Below are positions 24,960-33,357 of a stretch of DNA of 64,000 nt, in pieces. Position numbers and translations under genes: made by a program. The DNA is from Caldanaerobius polysaccharolyticus DSM 13641 (GTDB lineage Bacteria > Bacillota > Thermoanaerobacteria > Thermoanaerobacterales > Caldanaerobiaceae): contig NZ_KE386495.1 in NCBI RefSeq assembly GCF_000427425.1, positions 326,554 through 390,553 of the forward strand, given 5' to 3'. Numbering within the stretch: position 1 is the stretch's first letter; every line of letters starts with the position of its first letter. The notes under the pieces were generated by a model that searched no databases, was not told the DNA's origin, and saw only the letters and a program-made list of their open reading frames with translations.

Positions 24960-25616
24960 TCAGGCTTCCCCCTTTCCTTCGCCGATGTGCTCAAGCCAAT
25001 CAATCCACTGGTCCAGGCCCTCTTCTGTCTTCGCGCTGAGGACAAAAAGATTGTAATCAGGATTCAACGCCTTCAACCCCTCTTTGAAAAACTCCATATC
25101 GAAGTCTACATAGGGTAACAAATCGGCTTTTGTGAGGACTACAGCACTGGCTTTAGAAAATATGAGGGGATACTTGTAAGGCTTATCGTGCCCTTCAGGC
25201 ACGCTTATAACTGCTACCTTATGGTCCTCACCTATTTCAAATTCAGCGGGACAAACCAGATTGCCCACATTTTCTATAAAAAGAATCCCTTTTTTTAAAT
25301 CCATTTCATTTAATGACATCTTAATCATATTGGCATCCAGGTGGCAAGCTCCACCGGTATTTATTTGCACAGCCGTGGAGCCAGCAGCACTTATCTTCTC
25401 GGCATCAATAGACGATTGGATATCCCCCTCAATTACCTGGATATTCAGTTTGCCCTTTAACCTCTCAATGGTCTTTAAAATCAAGCTGGTTTTTCCACAA
25501 CCTGGTGAGCCTATGATGTTTACGGCGGTAATTCCCTTTTCCTTGAACAAAGCGCGGATTTCGCCAGCAATCCTGTCATTGGCATCAAGTATATTCTTTA
25601 AAACCTTTATCTCCAT
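24960..25616 (-). CDS. hypB: Hydrogenase nickel-incorporation GTPase HypB
   Basis: The start at 25616 follows GAGGTGG. The P-loop is GSPGCGKTS, with switch residues EGDIQSSIDAEKI, a conserved zinc/nickel site (GGACHLDANM) and the guanine motif LTKADL. The histidine-rich N-terminal stretch of some HypB proteins is missing, so it should not store nickel. HypB works with HypA to load nickel after the iron centre is in place. It overlaps hypA by 32 bases. Confidence 0.96.
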   Translation of the reverse strand: MEIKVLKNILDANDRIAGEIRALFKEKGITAVNIIGSPGCGKTSLILKTIERLKGKLNIQVIEGDIQSSIDAEKISAAGSTAVQINTGGACHLDANMIKMSLNEMDLKKGILFIENVGNLVCPAEFEIGEDHKVAVISVPEGHDKPYKYPLIFSKASAVVLTKADLLPYVDFDMEFFKEGLKALNPDYNLFVLSAKTEEGLDQWIDWLEHIGEGKGEA

Positions 25617-25959
25617 CAAATTCCACCTCTATATTTTCTATATAAAGCTCGTTACCTTTTTTCAGGATAACACCAGAATTGCCACAATGGGGACATCTAA
25701 AAGAAAAGCCGCTTCTATTGTACACGCGGCCGCACTTATCACAGTAAAACTCCGCCGGCACGCGCTTAAAAGAGAGGCTAGCCCCTTCAGCTAACGTACC
25801 TGGGCTTATAAGCTCAAAATAGAACTCAACGCTGTCTTCGACAATTCCCGTCAATTCACCTACTACAATGCTTATCCTTTTCACCGAAGAGGCCCCTGCT
25901 CTTTTCGCCTCAGCCACCACCATATCCACAAGGGCCTGGGTAACTGAAAGCTCGTGCAT
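25585..25959 (-). CDS. hypA: Hydrogenase nickel metallochaperone HypA
   Basis: The 124-residue protein begins MHELSVTQAL, whose His2 binds nickel. It contains a zinc site of two CxxC pairs (CDKCGRVY and CPHCGNSG). The second of two adjacent ATG codons is chosen, as the mature family starts MHE. Its start overlaps the echF stop, which ties maturation to the structural genes. Confidence 0.95.
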   Translation of the reverse strand: MHELSVTQALVDMVVAEAKRAGASSVKRISIVVGELTGIVEDSVEFYFELISPGTLAEGASLSFKRVPAEFYCDKCGRVYNRSGFSFRCPHCGNSGVILKKGNELYIENIEVEFDGDKGFKEYT

Positions 25960-26390
25960 CATGCCACCTCATTTTTTTCACTATCTGAATCCTTTTTCTC
26001 GGTGGACTGTTTTTCAGATTTTCCCTGTTCTCCATCGGATTTTGTCCCTTTTGTAGGCTTAACAGGCAGTTTTCCTTTGTAATCCTTTAATTCCTTTCTG
26101 TACGCCGGATCCCTGTACTCTTTATGCATAAACAACGCTTTGGTAGGACATACGTCAACGCACGCACCGCATATTATGCACTCAAAGGGATTTATTTCCC
26201 ACGTAGCAGCTTTCCTATCCACTTTTATACATCCTGAAGGGCATTCCCTAAAACACCTTCCACAAAATATGCACTTTTCTATATCTATATCTATATGACC
26301 CCTTTGTTTTTCATAAGGTTCTCTTTTTTTAAGCCTTGTGGCAGGTCCTGAAAAGAGGTTCTTAAACAACCTTATGCCCATCTTCAACAT
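25959..26390 (-). CDS. echF: Ech-type hydrogenase subunit F, 2[4Fe-4S] ferredoxin-like
   Basis: An ATG at 26390 is preferred (AGGAGG nine bases upstream) over a TTG two codons before. Two clusters are evident: CIFCGRCFRECPSGC and CIICGACVDVCPTKA. It is the NuoI-like electron entry subunit that takes electrons from ferredoxin. The last 45 residues are Lys, Glu and Ser rich and look unfolded, an extension not needed for the clusters. Confidence 0.9.
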   Translation of the reverse strand: MLKMGIRLFKNLFSGPATRLKKREPYEKQRGHIDIDIEKCIFCGRCFRECPSGCIKVDRKAATWEINPFECIICGACVDVCPTKALFMHKEYRDPAYRKELKDYKGKLPVKPTKGTKSDGEQGKSEKQSTEKKDSDSEKNEVA

Positions 26391-26403
26391 AAGCAAATGC
26401 CTC

Positions 26404-27483
26404 CTATCTTTCGGTACAGCTTATACACGGATCTATGGTAAGCACCAACACAGGTACATCCGCCAGCTGAGATCCCGGTACGATCTTTAAAAGAGCCGCT
26501 ACATTGGCAAAAGTCGGCGTCCTCACCCTTAGCCTTTCAAGGTTTTTGCTGCCGTTGGCCTTTATATAATAAAGCACCTCTCCCCTGGACTGCTCCACGC
26601 GGGATATTACTTCTCCTTCGGGATTTCCTTTTACTTTTACGCTTATCTCACCTTGGGGCATTTTTTCAAGAGCCTTCCTTATGAGATCAATAGATTGAAA
26701 CAGCTCTCTCATCCTCACCATCATCCTAGCGTAACTGTCTCCGCCTTTTTCTACCACAGGGCTAAAATCCAGGTCTTTATAGGCTGCATAACCCGTCATT
26801 CTCACATCCTGGCTGACACCGCTGGCCCTTAGCATGGGCCCCACAAGCCCTAGCTCATAGGCCTCTTCAGCGCTTATAACGCCTACGCCCACCGTCCTCT
26901 TCTTTACGGTGTAGTCGTCTTTCATTATATTAAATACCTCTCTTAGCTCATTTTCGATGTCGTTCAGGTTTTCCAAGACCCATTTCTTCAATTCTTCGTC
27001 GATATCCCGTTTAACTCCACCTACTACGTTTACTGATATTATAACTCTGTTGCCAGCGGTCCTGTCCAGCAAATCCATTATTTTCTCTCTAATCCTCCAG
27101 GTCTGCATAAAAAGACTTTCATATCCAAAGGCATCAGCCAGCAGCCCCAGCCACAAAAGATGGCTGTGCATGCGGTGTAATTCCGCCCATACCACCCGCA
27201 GATACCTGGCCCTCTCGGGCACCTCCACGCCCATAAGCTCCTCTATGCCCTGGCAATAAGCGAGGGCATGCATACAGCTGCATATACCGCATATGCGTTC
27301 CACCACATATACCATCTGATCAGTGCTCTTTATGTCCACCAGTTTCTCTAATCCCCTGTGGACGTAACCCACTGCAGGCAGGGCTTCTACCACTTTTTCA
27401 TCTTCTACCACCAATCTCAGGTGTATTGGCTCGGGCAACACGGGATGTTGGGGCCCAAAAGGAATAATGCTCCTATCGCCCAT
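26404..27483 (-). CDS. echE: Ech-type [NiFe]-hydrogenase large subunit
   Basis: The 359-residue catalytic subunit is NuoD-like. The two nickel motifs are present: RICGICSCMH (about residue 62) and DPCISCTER at the extreme C-terminus. The protein stops directly after this Arg, so there is no cleavable tail. This is known for CooH- and Ech-type enzymes, which need no maturation protease. Proton reduction occurs at the Ni-Fe(CN)2CO site. The gene overlaps echD by 11 bases. Confidence 0.94.
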   Translation of the reverse strand: MGDRSIIPFGPQHPVLPEPIHLRLVVEDEKVVEALPAVGYVHRGLEKLVDIKSTDQMVYVVERICGICSCMHALAYCQGIEELMGVEVPERARYLRVVWAELHRMHSHLLWLGLLADAFGYESLFMQTWRIREKIMDLLDRTAGNRVIISVNVVGGVKRDIDEELKKWVLENLNDIENELREVFNIMKDDYTVKKRTVGVGVISAEEAYELGLVGPMLRASGVSQDVRMTGYAAYKDLDFSPVVEKGGDSYARMMVRMRELFQSIDLIRKALEKMPQGEISVKVKGNPEGEVISRVEQSRGEVLYYIKANGSKNLERLRVRTPTFANVAALLKIVPGSQLADVPVLVLTIDPCISCTER

Positions 27484-27946
27484 TTTTTTCGCCTCCCTCT
27501 GAGAGCAAATCGTCCTTCCCTATATTTGCTTCTTTATTCAGAGCATCAGCCATTTTCGCGTTTTCCGATGCGCCACTGGAAGTTTTTCTCACAACCTCAA
27601 TATGGGCCTGGGGTGTCAACGGCGAATCTTCACCCAGCATAAATTTCCCACCGTAATCCACTGCCAAGCCCTCAAATTTCACCCCAAACATATCCTGCAT
27701 CTCGTTTTCTGGCAAAATGCTGCAGTAGTAGATAGAAGATATGCTGGGAACCCTTGTGTTTTTATCCACCGTCAGTTTAAGATTCTCCAGCTTCAGGTCT
27801 TTGTCAAAGTGGTAGTAGATCTGAAATACATCGCCCATATCCACACACGTAGTAGTCACAAACCTGTATCCGGCGTCGTGATAACGCCTTACCTCATCTA
27901 TTAAACTGTCAACGGTTACTTCCTTTGCCTCTATCACAGCGTTCAC
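27473..27946 (-). CDS. echD: Ech-type hydrogenase subunit D (NuoC-like)
   Basis: The 157-residue protein has the 30-kDa complex I subunit fold: YRFVTTTCVDMGDVFQIYYHF and the conserved NEMQDMFGVKFEG, where complex I has ERExxDxFG. It has no cofactor and supports assembly of the small and large subunits. The tail of about 40 residues is polar and variable. Confidence 0.9.
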   Translation of the reverse strand: MNAVIEAKEVTVDSLIDEVRRYHDAGYRFVTTTCVDMGDVFQIYYHFDKDLKLENLKLTVDKNTRVPSISSIYYCSILPENEMQDMFGVKFEGLAVDYGGKFMLGEDSPLTPQAHIEVVRKTSSGASENAKMADALNKEANIGKDDLLSEGGEKNGR

Positions 27947-27952
27947 ATCCTT

Positions 27953-28411
27953 TCACACAGGATCCTTATCGCTTCTTCTCATATTGTCTCTCTTTTCAGC
28001 CAGTTTGTCTATAGCCATTTTAATGCCGTCCAAAATCTGCTCAGGCCGCGCGGGACAACCAGGGATATAAACATCTACAGGGATTATTTTATCGATTCCC
28101 CCCAACACATTGTAACAATCCCTGAAAATGCCACCGGTACACGCGCACACCCCTATCGCCACCACCACTTTAGGATCAGGCATCTGATCGTAGATATTTT
28201 TAAGCACATGCTTGTTTTGCTGATTTACCGTCCCCGTTACCACCAATATATCGGCTTGTTTGGGATTTCCTACATTTACTATACCAAACCTCTCCACATC
28301 GTATAATGGAGTAAGGCACGCCAGCAACTCTATATCACAGCCATTGCAGCTGCCACAGTCGTAGTGGATCAACCACGGCGATAGCTTTCTGGCTTTATCC
28401 ATCAAGTCCAT
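27953..28411 (-). CDS. echC: Ech-type hydrogenase small subunit (NuoB-like)
   Basis: The 152-residue protein carries the proximal [4Fe-4S] ligands: CGSCNGCDIE (residues 19-28), CACTGG and GCPARPEQ. It passes electrons to the Ni-Fe site in EchE. The length is normal for group 4 small subunits, which lack the second and third clusters of uptake hydrogenases. Confidence 0.94.
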   Translation of the reverse strand: MDLMDKARKLSPWLIHYDCGSCNGCDIELLACLTPLYDVERFGIVNVGNPKQADILVVTGTVNQQNKHVLKNIYDQMPDPKVVVAIGVCACTGGIFRDCYNVLGGIDKIIPVDVYIPGCPARPEQILDGIKMAIDKLAEKRDNMRRSDKDPV

Positions 28412-28427
28412 ACACTCAACACCACCT

Positions 28428-29276
28428 TTATTTCACAAAATACAGCCACGTGATGTTGGCAACAGCCAGTATCAAGCCAACTATCCACGTAAATTGAATC
28501 ATCCACCTTATAGTCAACCTCGCCGTTACGTTGTCAATAAATATCTCAAAGAGCACATACGCCAAAGCTACAGCGGCTCCCAATATCCAGTTGTTTGCAA
28601 AAAACAGCATTATTATTCCTAGAAGCAGCATCAGGTCATACCAGTGGGCTGCTTCAACCAACGCCAGGTACAAGCCGGAATAATCCGTCAGCACCCCTCT
28701 CACTATCTCCTGATGGGCGTGTTCTGACGCCGATATATCAAAAGGCGACTTGCGCAGTTTGATGCCCAGAACAATGCTCATAACCAGAAAAATCAGTGGC
28801 AATTTAACTATAAGAGGTAATGGATAACTGGATATAACGCTTATATTAAAGCTCCCCGTTACCAGGTACATGCCTACGATGACCAATATCAAAAGGGGTT
28901 CATACGCCAGCATCTGTAAAAGTTCCCTCTGACTACCCACCTGGCTATAAGGCGACTTAACTGAAAGCGCCCCGATGACCAAAAATACCGCACCTATGGA
29001 CATCACAAAAACAATCATCAAGAGATCCTGCTTTAGCACAAAGAGCAAAAGGCTCAACGCCGAGGATGTAAAATATATACAGGCGCTCAACGCCTGAAAG
29101 CCATTTACCAGTTGCCTCTGCTTTCCCACAAGCTTTAAGAAATCGTAAAAAGGTTGGAGAATCGGCGGCCCATATCGGCCCTGAAGCCTTGCTGTAAGCT
29201 TTCTATCCACGCCCGTTATCAAACCGCCTATTATAGGCAACACCACCAGTGCCAGAATGTACTTTATAAATATCAC
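28428..29276 (-). CDS. echB: Ech-type hydrogenase membrane subunit B (NuoH-like)
   Basis: The 282-residue protein has about eight membrane spans. Complex I ND1 features are clear: GVDRKLTARLQGRYGPPILQPFYDFLKL near the start and KSPFDISASEHAHQEIVRG in a cytoplasmic loop. It anchors the soluble module and should contribute to the ion path. It overlaps echA by four bases. Confidence 0.94.
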   Translation of the reverse strand: MIFIKYILALVVLPIIGGLITGVDRKLTARLQGRYGPPILQPFYDFLKLVGKQRQLVNGFQALSACIYFTSSALSLLLFVLKQDLLMIVFVMSIGAVFLVIGALSVKSPYSQVGSQRELLQMLAYEPLLILVIVGMYLVTGSFNISVISSYPLPLIVKLPLIFLVMSIVLGIKLRKSPFDISASEHAHQEIVRGVLTDYSGLYLALVEAAHWYDLMLLLGIIMLFFANNWILGAAVALAYVLFEIFIDNVTARLTIRWMIQFTWIVGLILAVANITWLYFVK

Positions 29277-31186
29277 AATAACATCACCCCAAATAGCATT
29301 AAAATCAATACCACAGCTACGATGTTAATCCAGACCGCCCATTTGCGCTCCGACACTATATGGGCAAAGTAGTAGTTTTTAACTATCACGTCATCCACTT
29401 TTTCTAAACGGTCATTCACCTTAATATCTTTGTAATCCTTTAATGTCTCACCGCACATGTAAGGCGTCGCATTGACCTGAGTCCTCCTGAGAAAAACCAA
29501 ACCCAACACCAAAGCCACAGCCATGGCCAGAAATACAGGAAACAGCGTAAATGCCCCTATCGACATAGACAATATACCATGAGATGCTTTTATCCCCAAG
29601 GATTTGTAATAGGATATGACCTCTGGTGCTACCATGGCATTAAATACCTGGGTCACAAGCAAGCTCACCAGCACAGCTCCCAGGGCCAACGCGCTTATAG
29701 GAGCCATTATAGCCGGCGCTACTCTCTCCCTTTGTACCCTGTCCTGGCAGGCCGTGTCCACAATCAAAATCCCTATCCATCGGGTGTAGTACATTACAGT
29801 TAAAGCGCTGCCCATCGCTATCAACAGTACCAACAGCGGATTGCTAGATGCGGTCTCAATAACCAGCCACTTACTCAGCAAAACGCCAAAAGGCGGCAAA
29901 AGCATGGTTATCAAGCCTACCACTGTAACCATAGCGGTATACGGCATCCTGGTAAAAAGCCCTCTCATATCCTCTATGTCCCTGCTCCCTATATGGTGCT
30001 CAATGGTACCTACGCACAGGAACAAAAGGCCCTTTGATATGGCATGGAATATTATGAGGAGTATACCAGCAGCTATAGCCGCAGGTGTATTTATTCCCGC
30101 AGCCGCTATTATAAGCCCCAGGTTGGCTATGGTAGAATAGGCCAGAATACGCTTTGCATTGGACTGACCGATTGCCAAAAGAGATGTGACCAAAAAGGTA
30201 AACGCCCCAAATACAGCTATCACATCGCTCACCCACGTGCCTCTAAACGCAGGGGCTAACCGCAGCACAAGATAAACGCCTGCTTTAACCATGGTACTGG
30301 AGTGAAGTAGTGCTGACACAGGGGTAGGAGCTACCATAGCACCTAAAAGCCAGCTCTGAAAGGGAACCTGTGCTGATTTAGTAAAGGCAGCTATACACAA
30401 CAACACCACAGGCTCCAGCAACAGACCTGCAGGTTTAATCGCGATTATCTTCTGTATATCAAGGGTGCCGTACTCGTAATAAGCGATTATAATAGCTGCT
30501 ACAAAAGCCACACCACCGATGCTGTTCAAAGTCAAAGCTCTTATAGCCGAATTCATAGCTTCCTGCGTTCTATCATGCCCTATTAACAGGAACGAGCTCA
30601 ATGTGGTTATTTCCCAGAAAAAATACACCCACATAAGGCTATTGGACAACACCAGTGCGTTCATGGCACCTATAAACAGGATTAACACAAAGAAAAACCT
30701 GTGCTGCCTGGAAGGATGCACCTTCTTATGCTCCTCGTCCTCCGGCATATAACCCGTGGAGAAAATCCATATCAGCGTTCCTATTATGGACACGATTAAG
30801 TTCAAGACCATGGACAAATTGTCGATGTAGAGGGCGTTTTTAACCTCTACGCTTGTTCCTGCCAGCCGCTCAAATACAAACATCGGAATGACCTGAGCGA
30901 GAGATAAAATCACCAGATACCACTTTTTAAGCGATATAGATAGGTAAAGTATATATAACCCCAGCAAGAGGTCTAAAACCTCAATCACCTTATCCCATGG
31001 CATCCCCATAATTGAACCTGATGACACCACAATAGGCTTATGGAACCACAAATACACAGAGCTCGCAATTACAAGTCCCGCGGTGGTAAAGATAAATGCA
31101 TTTCTCACCTTTGTATTTCTTATAAAGTATATTACAAATGCTATAGCAAACGGTAACAAAATGTTTACAGCCAAAGCTGCACGCAT
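29273..31186 (-). CDS. echA: Ech-type hydrogenase membrane subunit A (NuoL-like antiporter)
   Basis: The 637-residue protein has some 15 membrane spans and is of the Mrp/NuoL type: WVYFFWEITTLSSFLLIGHD holds the conserved Glu, and KSAQVPFQSWLLGAMVAPTPVSALLHSSTMVKAG holds the channel Lys. It should pump protons or sodium as ferredoxin is oxidised and H2 released. It is the first gene of the ech-hyp operon. Confidence 0.94.
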   Translation of the reverse strand: MRAALAVNILLPFAIAFVIYFIRNTKVRNAFIFTTAGLVIASSVYLWFHKPIVVSSGSIMGMPWDKVIEVLDLLLGLYILYLSISLKKWYLVILSLAQVIPMFVFERLAGTSVEVKNALYIDNLSMVLNLIVSIIGTLIWIFSTGYMPEDEEHKKVHPSRQHRFFFVLILFIGAMNALVLSNSLMWVYFFWEITTLSSFLLIGHDRTQEAMNSAIRALTLNSIGGVAFVAAIIIAYYEYGTLDIQKIIAIKPAGLLLEPVVLLCIAAFTKSAQVPFQSWLLGAMVAPTPVSALLHSSTMVKAGVYLVLRLAPAFRGTWVSDVIAVFGAFTFLVTSLLAIGQSNAKRILAYSTIANLGLIIAAAGINTPAAIAAGILLIIFHAISKGLLFLCVGTIEHHIGSRDIEDMRGLFTRMPYTAMVTVVGLITMLLPPFGVLLSKWLVIETASSNPLLVLLIAMGSALTVMYYTRWIGILIVDTACQDRVQRERVAPAIMAPISALALGAVLVSLLVTQVFNAMVAPEVISYYKSLGIKASHGILSMSIGAFTLFPVFLAMAVALVLGLVFLRRTQVNATPYMCGETLKDYKDIKVNDRLEKVDDVIVKNYYFAHIVSERKWAVWINIVAVVLILMLFGVMLL

Positions 31187-31212
31187 ACTGTCGCACCTGC
31201 CTTTCGCTTGAT

Positions 31213-31229
31213 TTGTGTACTGTATACAA
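31213..31229. promoter_or_regulatory. Near-palindrome in the ech leader, candidate operator
   Basis: TTGTATACAGTACACAA (minus strand) has eight-base halves that match at seven positions. It lies about 30 bases downstream of the -10, where a bound protein would block elongation. The TTGT/ACAA ends recall Rex sites, but the length is odd (17), so Rex binding is not claimed. Confidence 0.4.
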
Positions 31230-31260
31230 TATGACTAAATCTTAATTTTCCTACCTATAT

Positions 31261-31288
31261 ATTTTATTCGCTACCTGTAAAAAGTCAA
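31261..31288 (-). promoter_or_regulatory. Promoter of the ech-hyp operon
   Basis: TTGACT (31283-31288) and TAAAAT (31261-31266) on the minus strand are 16 bases apart. The leader to the echA start is about 70 bases. Confidence 0.65.
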
Positions 31289-31326
31289 CGTTAGTTTTTT
31301 AATTATCAAATATATCAGCATAAGTT

Positions 31327-31351
31327 AAAGGATGACTTCATGTCATCCTTT
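31327..31351 (-). terminator. Hairpin after fba
   Basis: A perfect 10-bp inverted repeat, AAAGGATGAC / GTCATCCTTT, with a five-base loop lies just past the fba stop. The T run is short, so termination may be partial. Confidence 0.6.
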
Positions 31352-31363
31352 AAACCTCTTACA

Positions 31364-32215
31364 TCAGGCCTTTCCGGCGCTCCCAAACATCCTTATCTTC
31401 TGCGCCACGACATTCTTCATCGCTTCCCTGGGAACCGCCAGTATTTTTCTGGGATCATATTGATCAGGATTCTCGTTTAAATACCTTCTAAGCGAGGAAT
31501 TAAATGCCTGCCTTAAATCGGTGTCTATGTTGATCTTATTGACACCCAACTCAACCGCTTTAACAATAGATTCTTCCGGAACCCCCGAAGCGCCATGTAA
31601 TACAATAGGCATATTCAATAAGGATTTTATCTTTTTCAATCTGTCAAAATCCAGCTTGGGCTCCCCTTTATAAACCCCGTGAGCCGTCCCTATGGCAATA
31701 GCGAGGTAATCCACTCCTGTCTGTTCCACAAAGCGCACCGCCTCATCGGGGTCTGTCATCGTAGCTTCCCTTTCATCAACTGTTATGTGATCCTCGGTAC
31801 CTCCGATCTTTCCCAGCTCCGCCTCTACAGACACCCCCATAGGATGGGCGATGTTCACTATATTTCTCGTTATGGCTACATTTTCTTCAAAGGGGTACTT
31901 AGACCCATCAAACATGACAGAAGTCCACCCGTGCCTTAGGCACTGCATAACCACGTCAAAATCCGTACCGTGGTCCAGGTGTAAGGCCACAGGGACCCGA
32001 GCATTTTTTGCAGCAGTTGTCACTATCGCCGCAATGTTCTCTATTCCCGCGTATTTAATCGCACTCATGCTCACCTGTATTATAACAGGTGCTTTTTCCT
32101 CTTCAGCTGCCTGGATTATTGCCTGAGTTATCTCCAGGTTGCTGGTATTAAATGCTCCTACCGCATAGCCGCCTTCATTTGCCTTTTGAAGTATCTCTTT
32201 ACCTGAAACTAACAT
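31364..32215 (-). CDS. fba: Fructose-bisphosphate aldolase, class II
   Basis: The start at 32215 (MLVSGKEILQKANEGGYAVGAFN) follows GGAGG. Zinc-site segments are LHLDHGTDFD, SVEAELGKIGG and LHGASGVPEESI. It reversibly splits fructose 1,6-bisphosphate into dihydroxyacetone phosphate and glyceraldehyde 3-phosphate. The order spo0F, Cys-rich protein, fba resembles Bacillus spo0F-fbaA. Sequence does not exclude tagatose-bisphosphate use. Confidence 0.93.
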   Translation of the reverse strand: MLVSGKEILQKANEGGYAVGAFNTSNLEITQAIIQAAEEEKAPVIIQVSMSAIKYAGIENIAAIVTTAAKNARVPVALHLDHGTDFDVVMQCLRHGWTSVMFDGSKYPFEENVAITRNIVNIAHPMGVSVEAELGKIGGTEDHITVDEREATMTDPDEAVRFVEQTGVDYLAIAIGTAHGVYKGEPKLDFDRLKKIKSLLNMPIVLHGASGVPEESIVKAVELGVNKINIDTDLRQAFNSSLRRYLNENPDQYDPRKILAVPREAMKNVVAQKIRMFGSAGKA

Positions 32216-32229
32216 ATTGAACCTCCACT

Positions 32230-32853
32230 TCACTTAGTCCTTTGAGTTTTTCTGGATATGAGCTGTACATATCCTTTTTCATCCAATGCAAGAAGATCTT
32301 CAATATTCCTTGCATTGATTGTAATACTATCACAACACTTCTCACATGTCAATAAAACGGCATTGCTCATCAACCTCAAAAACAAATCAGGATTACCGCA
32401 CGAGCACTGAATATTGCCTTTATGGGCGTAATCGTGTATCTTATCTAAGATTTGTATCATTATATCCTGGTTGACAAACTGGCTTTTAAGCCCCATTTCC
32501 TCTGCTATTATATTTAAATCGCTTTCAAGCTTCTCCAGCATTTTTACCACCGATTCCTGGCTGCCAACATAAAATAAATTCTCTTTGGAATAAGGGCATA
32601 CTACGCTTTTTAATTTAAACAGGTCACCAATAGCAAAAGAATAACTATGGATACAACCGCAGTCAAAACACGATACTCTAAAAATACAATTTTTCTCTTT
32701 CCTAGCTATAATTATACGGCTGTTTTCGCAATCGCATTTCAGCTTTACTACCCTCTCTGGAGATACATCAAAAAGATTTACCTTGTTGACGTTAAGCCTG
32801 CCACAGACGCCACACTTATATCCTATTGTTATGACAGGTACCAATACGGGCAT
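32230..32853 (-). CDS. Cysteine-rich probable zinc-ribbon protein, 207 aa
   Basis: The start at 32853 (MPVLVPVITIGYKCGVCG) is set by GGGAGGGG. At least six Cys clusters occur: YKCGVCG, LKCDCEN, SCFDCGC, a single Cys in VVCPYS, QCSCGN and TCEKCC. They are spaced like several zinc ribbons or rubredoxin knuckles. No catalytic motif is seen. It sits between the Spo0F-like gene and fba with short gaps, so it is probably co-transcribed. The family is not named here. A redox or nucleic-acid-binding role is possible. Confidence 0.7.
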   Translation of the reverse strand: MPVLVPVITIGYKCGVCGRLNVNKVNLFDVSPERVVKLKCDCENSRIIIARKEKNCIFRVSCFDCGCIHSYSFAIGDLFKLKSVVCPYSKENLFYVGSQESVVKMLEKLESDLNIIAEEMGLKSQFVNQDIMIQILDKIHDYAHKGNIQCSCGNPDLFLRLMSNAVLLTCEKCCDSITINARNIEDLLALDEKGYVQLISRKTQRTK

Positions 32854-32928
32854 TTTTCCCCTCCCAAACCGTAATGCTTTTAGTTTATATATTCTACATC
32901 TGCTGTAAAATTCCTTTATTGCCCGCAA

Positions 32929-33267
32929 CTATTCTATCATGTTTCTCAGATCATCCACGTCAAAAGGCTTTTTCAATACGCTTACAAAAGGAGGCACCTT
33001 ATCTTTGATATCCCATATGTCATACGCTGTCATGAGGATACACTCCATATCAGGGTATTGGCTTTTAACCCACTTTAACAGCTCCAGTCCGTCGTTTTCG
33101 CCTATATAAAAATCAAAAATCCCTATATCTGGATTGGTCCTCTTTAAGGCGTCTTTTAACCCGTCCTCATCGTGAGCTACTTCTATATTGTATTTTTCTT
33201 TAAACAACTCTTTTATGATAAAGCACAGGGCTTTTTGATCGTCTACCACTAACATGTTTTTCTTCAT
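32929..33267 (-). CDS. spo0F: Single-domain response regulator, Spo0F-like
   Basis: The 112-residue receiver domain has acidic pocket D9-D10, phosphoacceptor D52, T80 and K100, and no output domain. Together with linkage to fba this matches Spo0F of the sporulation phosphorelay. Clostridia often lack a full phosphorelay (no Spo0B), so its partners may differ. The sequence after D52 (FYIGENDG) departs from Bacillus Spo0F. Confidence 0.75.
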   Translation of the reverse strand: MKKNMLVVDDQKALCFIIKELFKEKYNIEVAHDEDGLKDALKRTNPDIGIFDFYIGENDGLELLKWVKSQYPDMECILMTAYDIWDIKDKVPPFVSVLKKPFDVDDLRNMIE

Positions 33268-33357
33268 CGCTTTCCCCTCTTTATCAGCAAATACTGCTCA
33301 AAAACTACTACATATATATTTCTCCTTAAAATTCAAAAAACCTTTTTATGTCAAGTT

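Noticed and set aside
31213-31229. Bona fide Rex box in front of ech
   Set aside because: The Rex consensus is an 18-bp TTGTTAA-N4-TTAACAA. This site has 17 bp and a different inner sequence.
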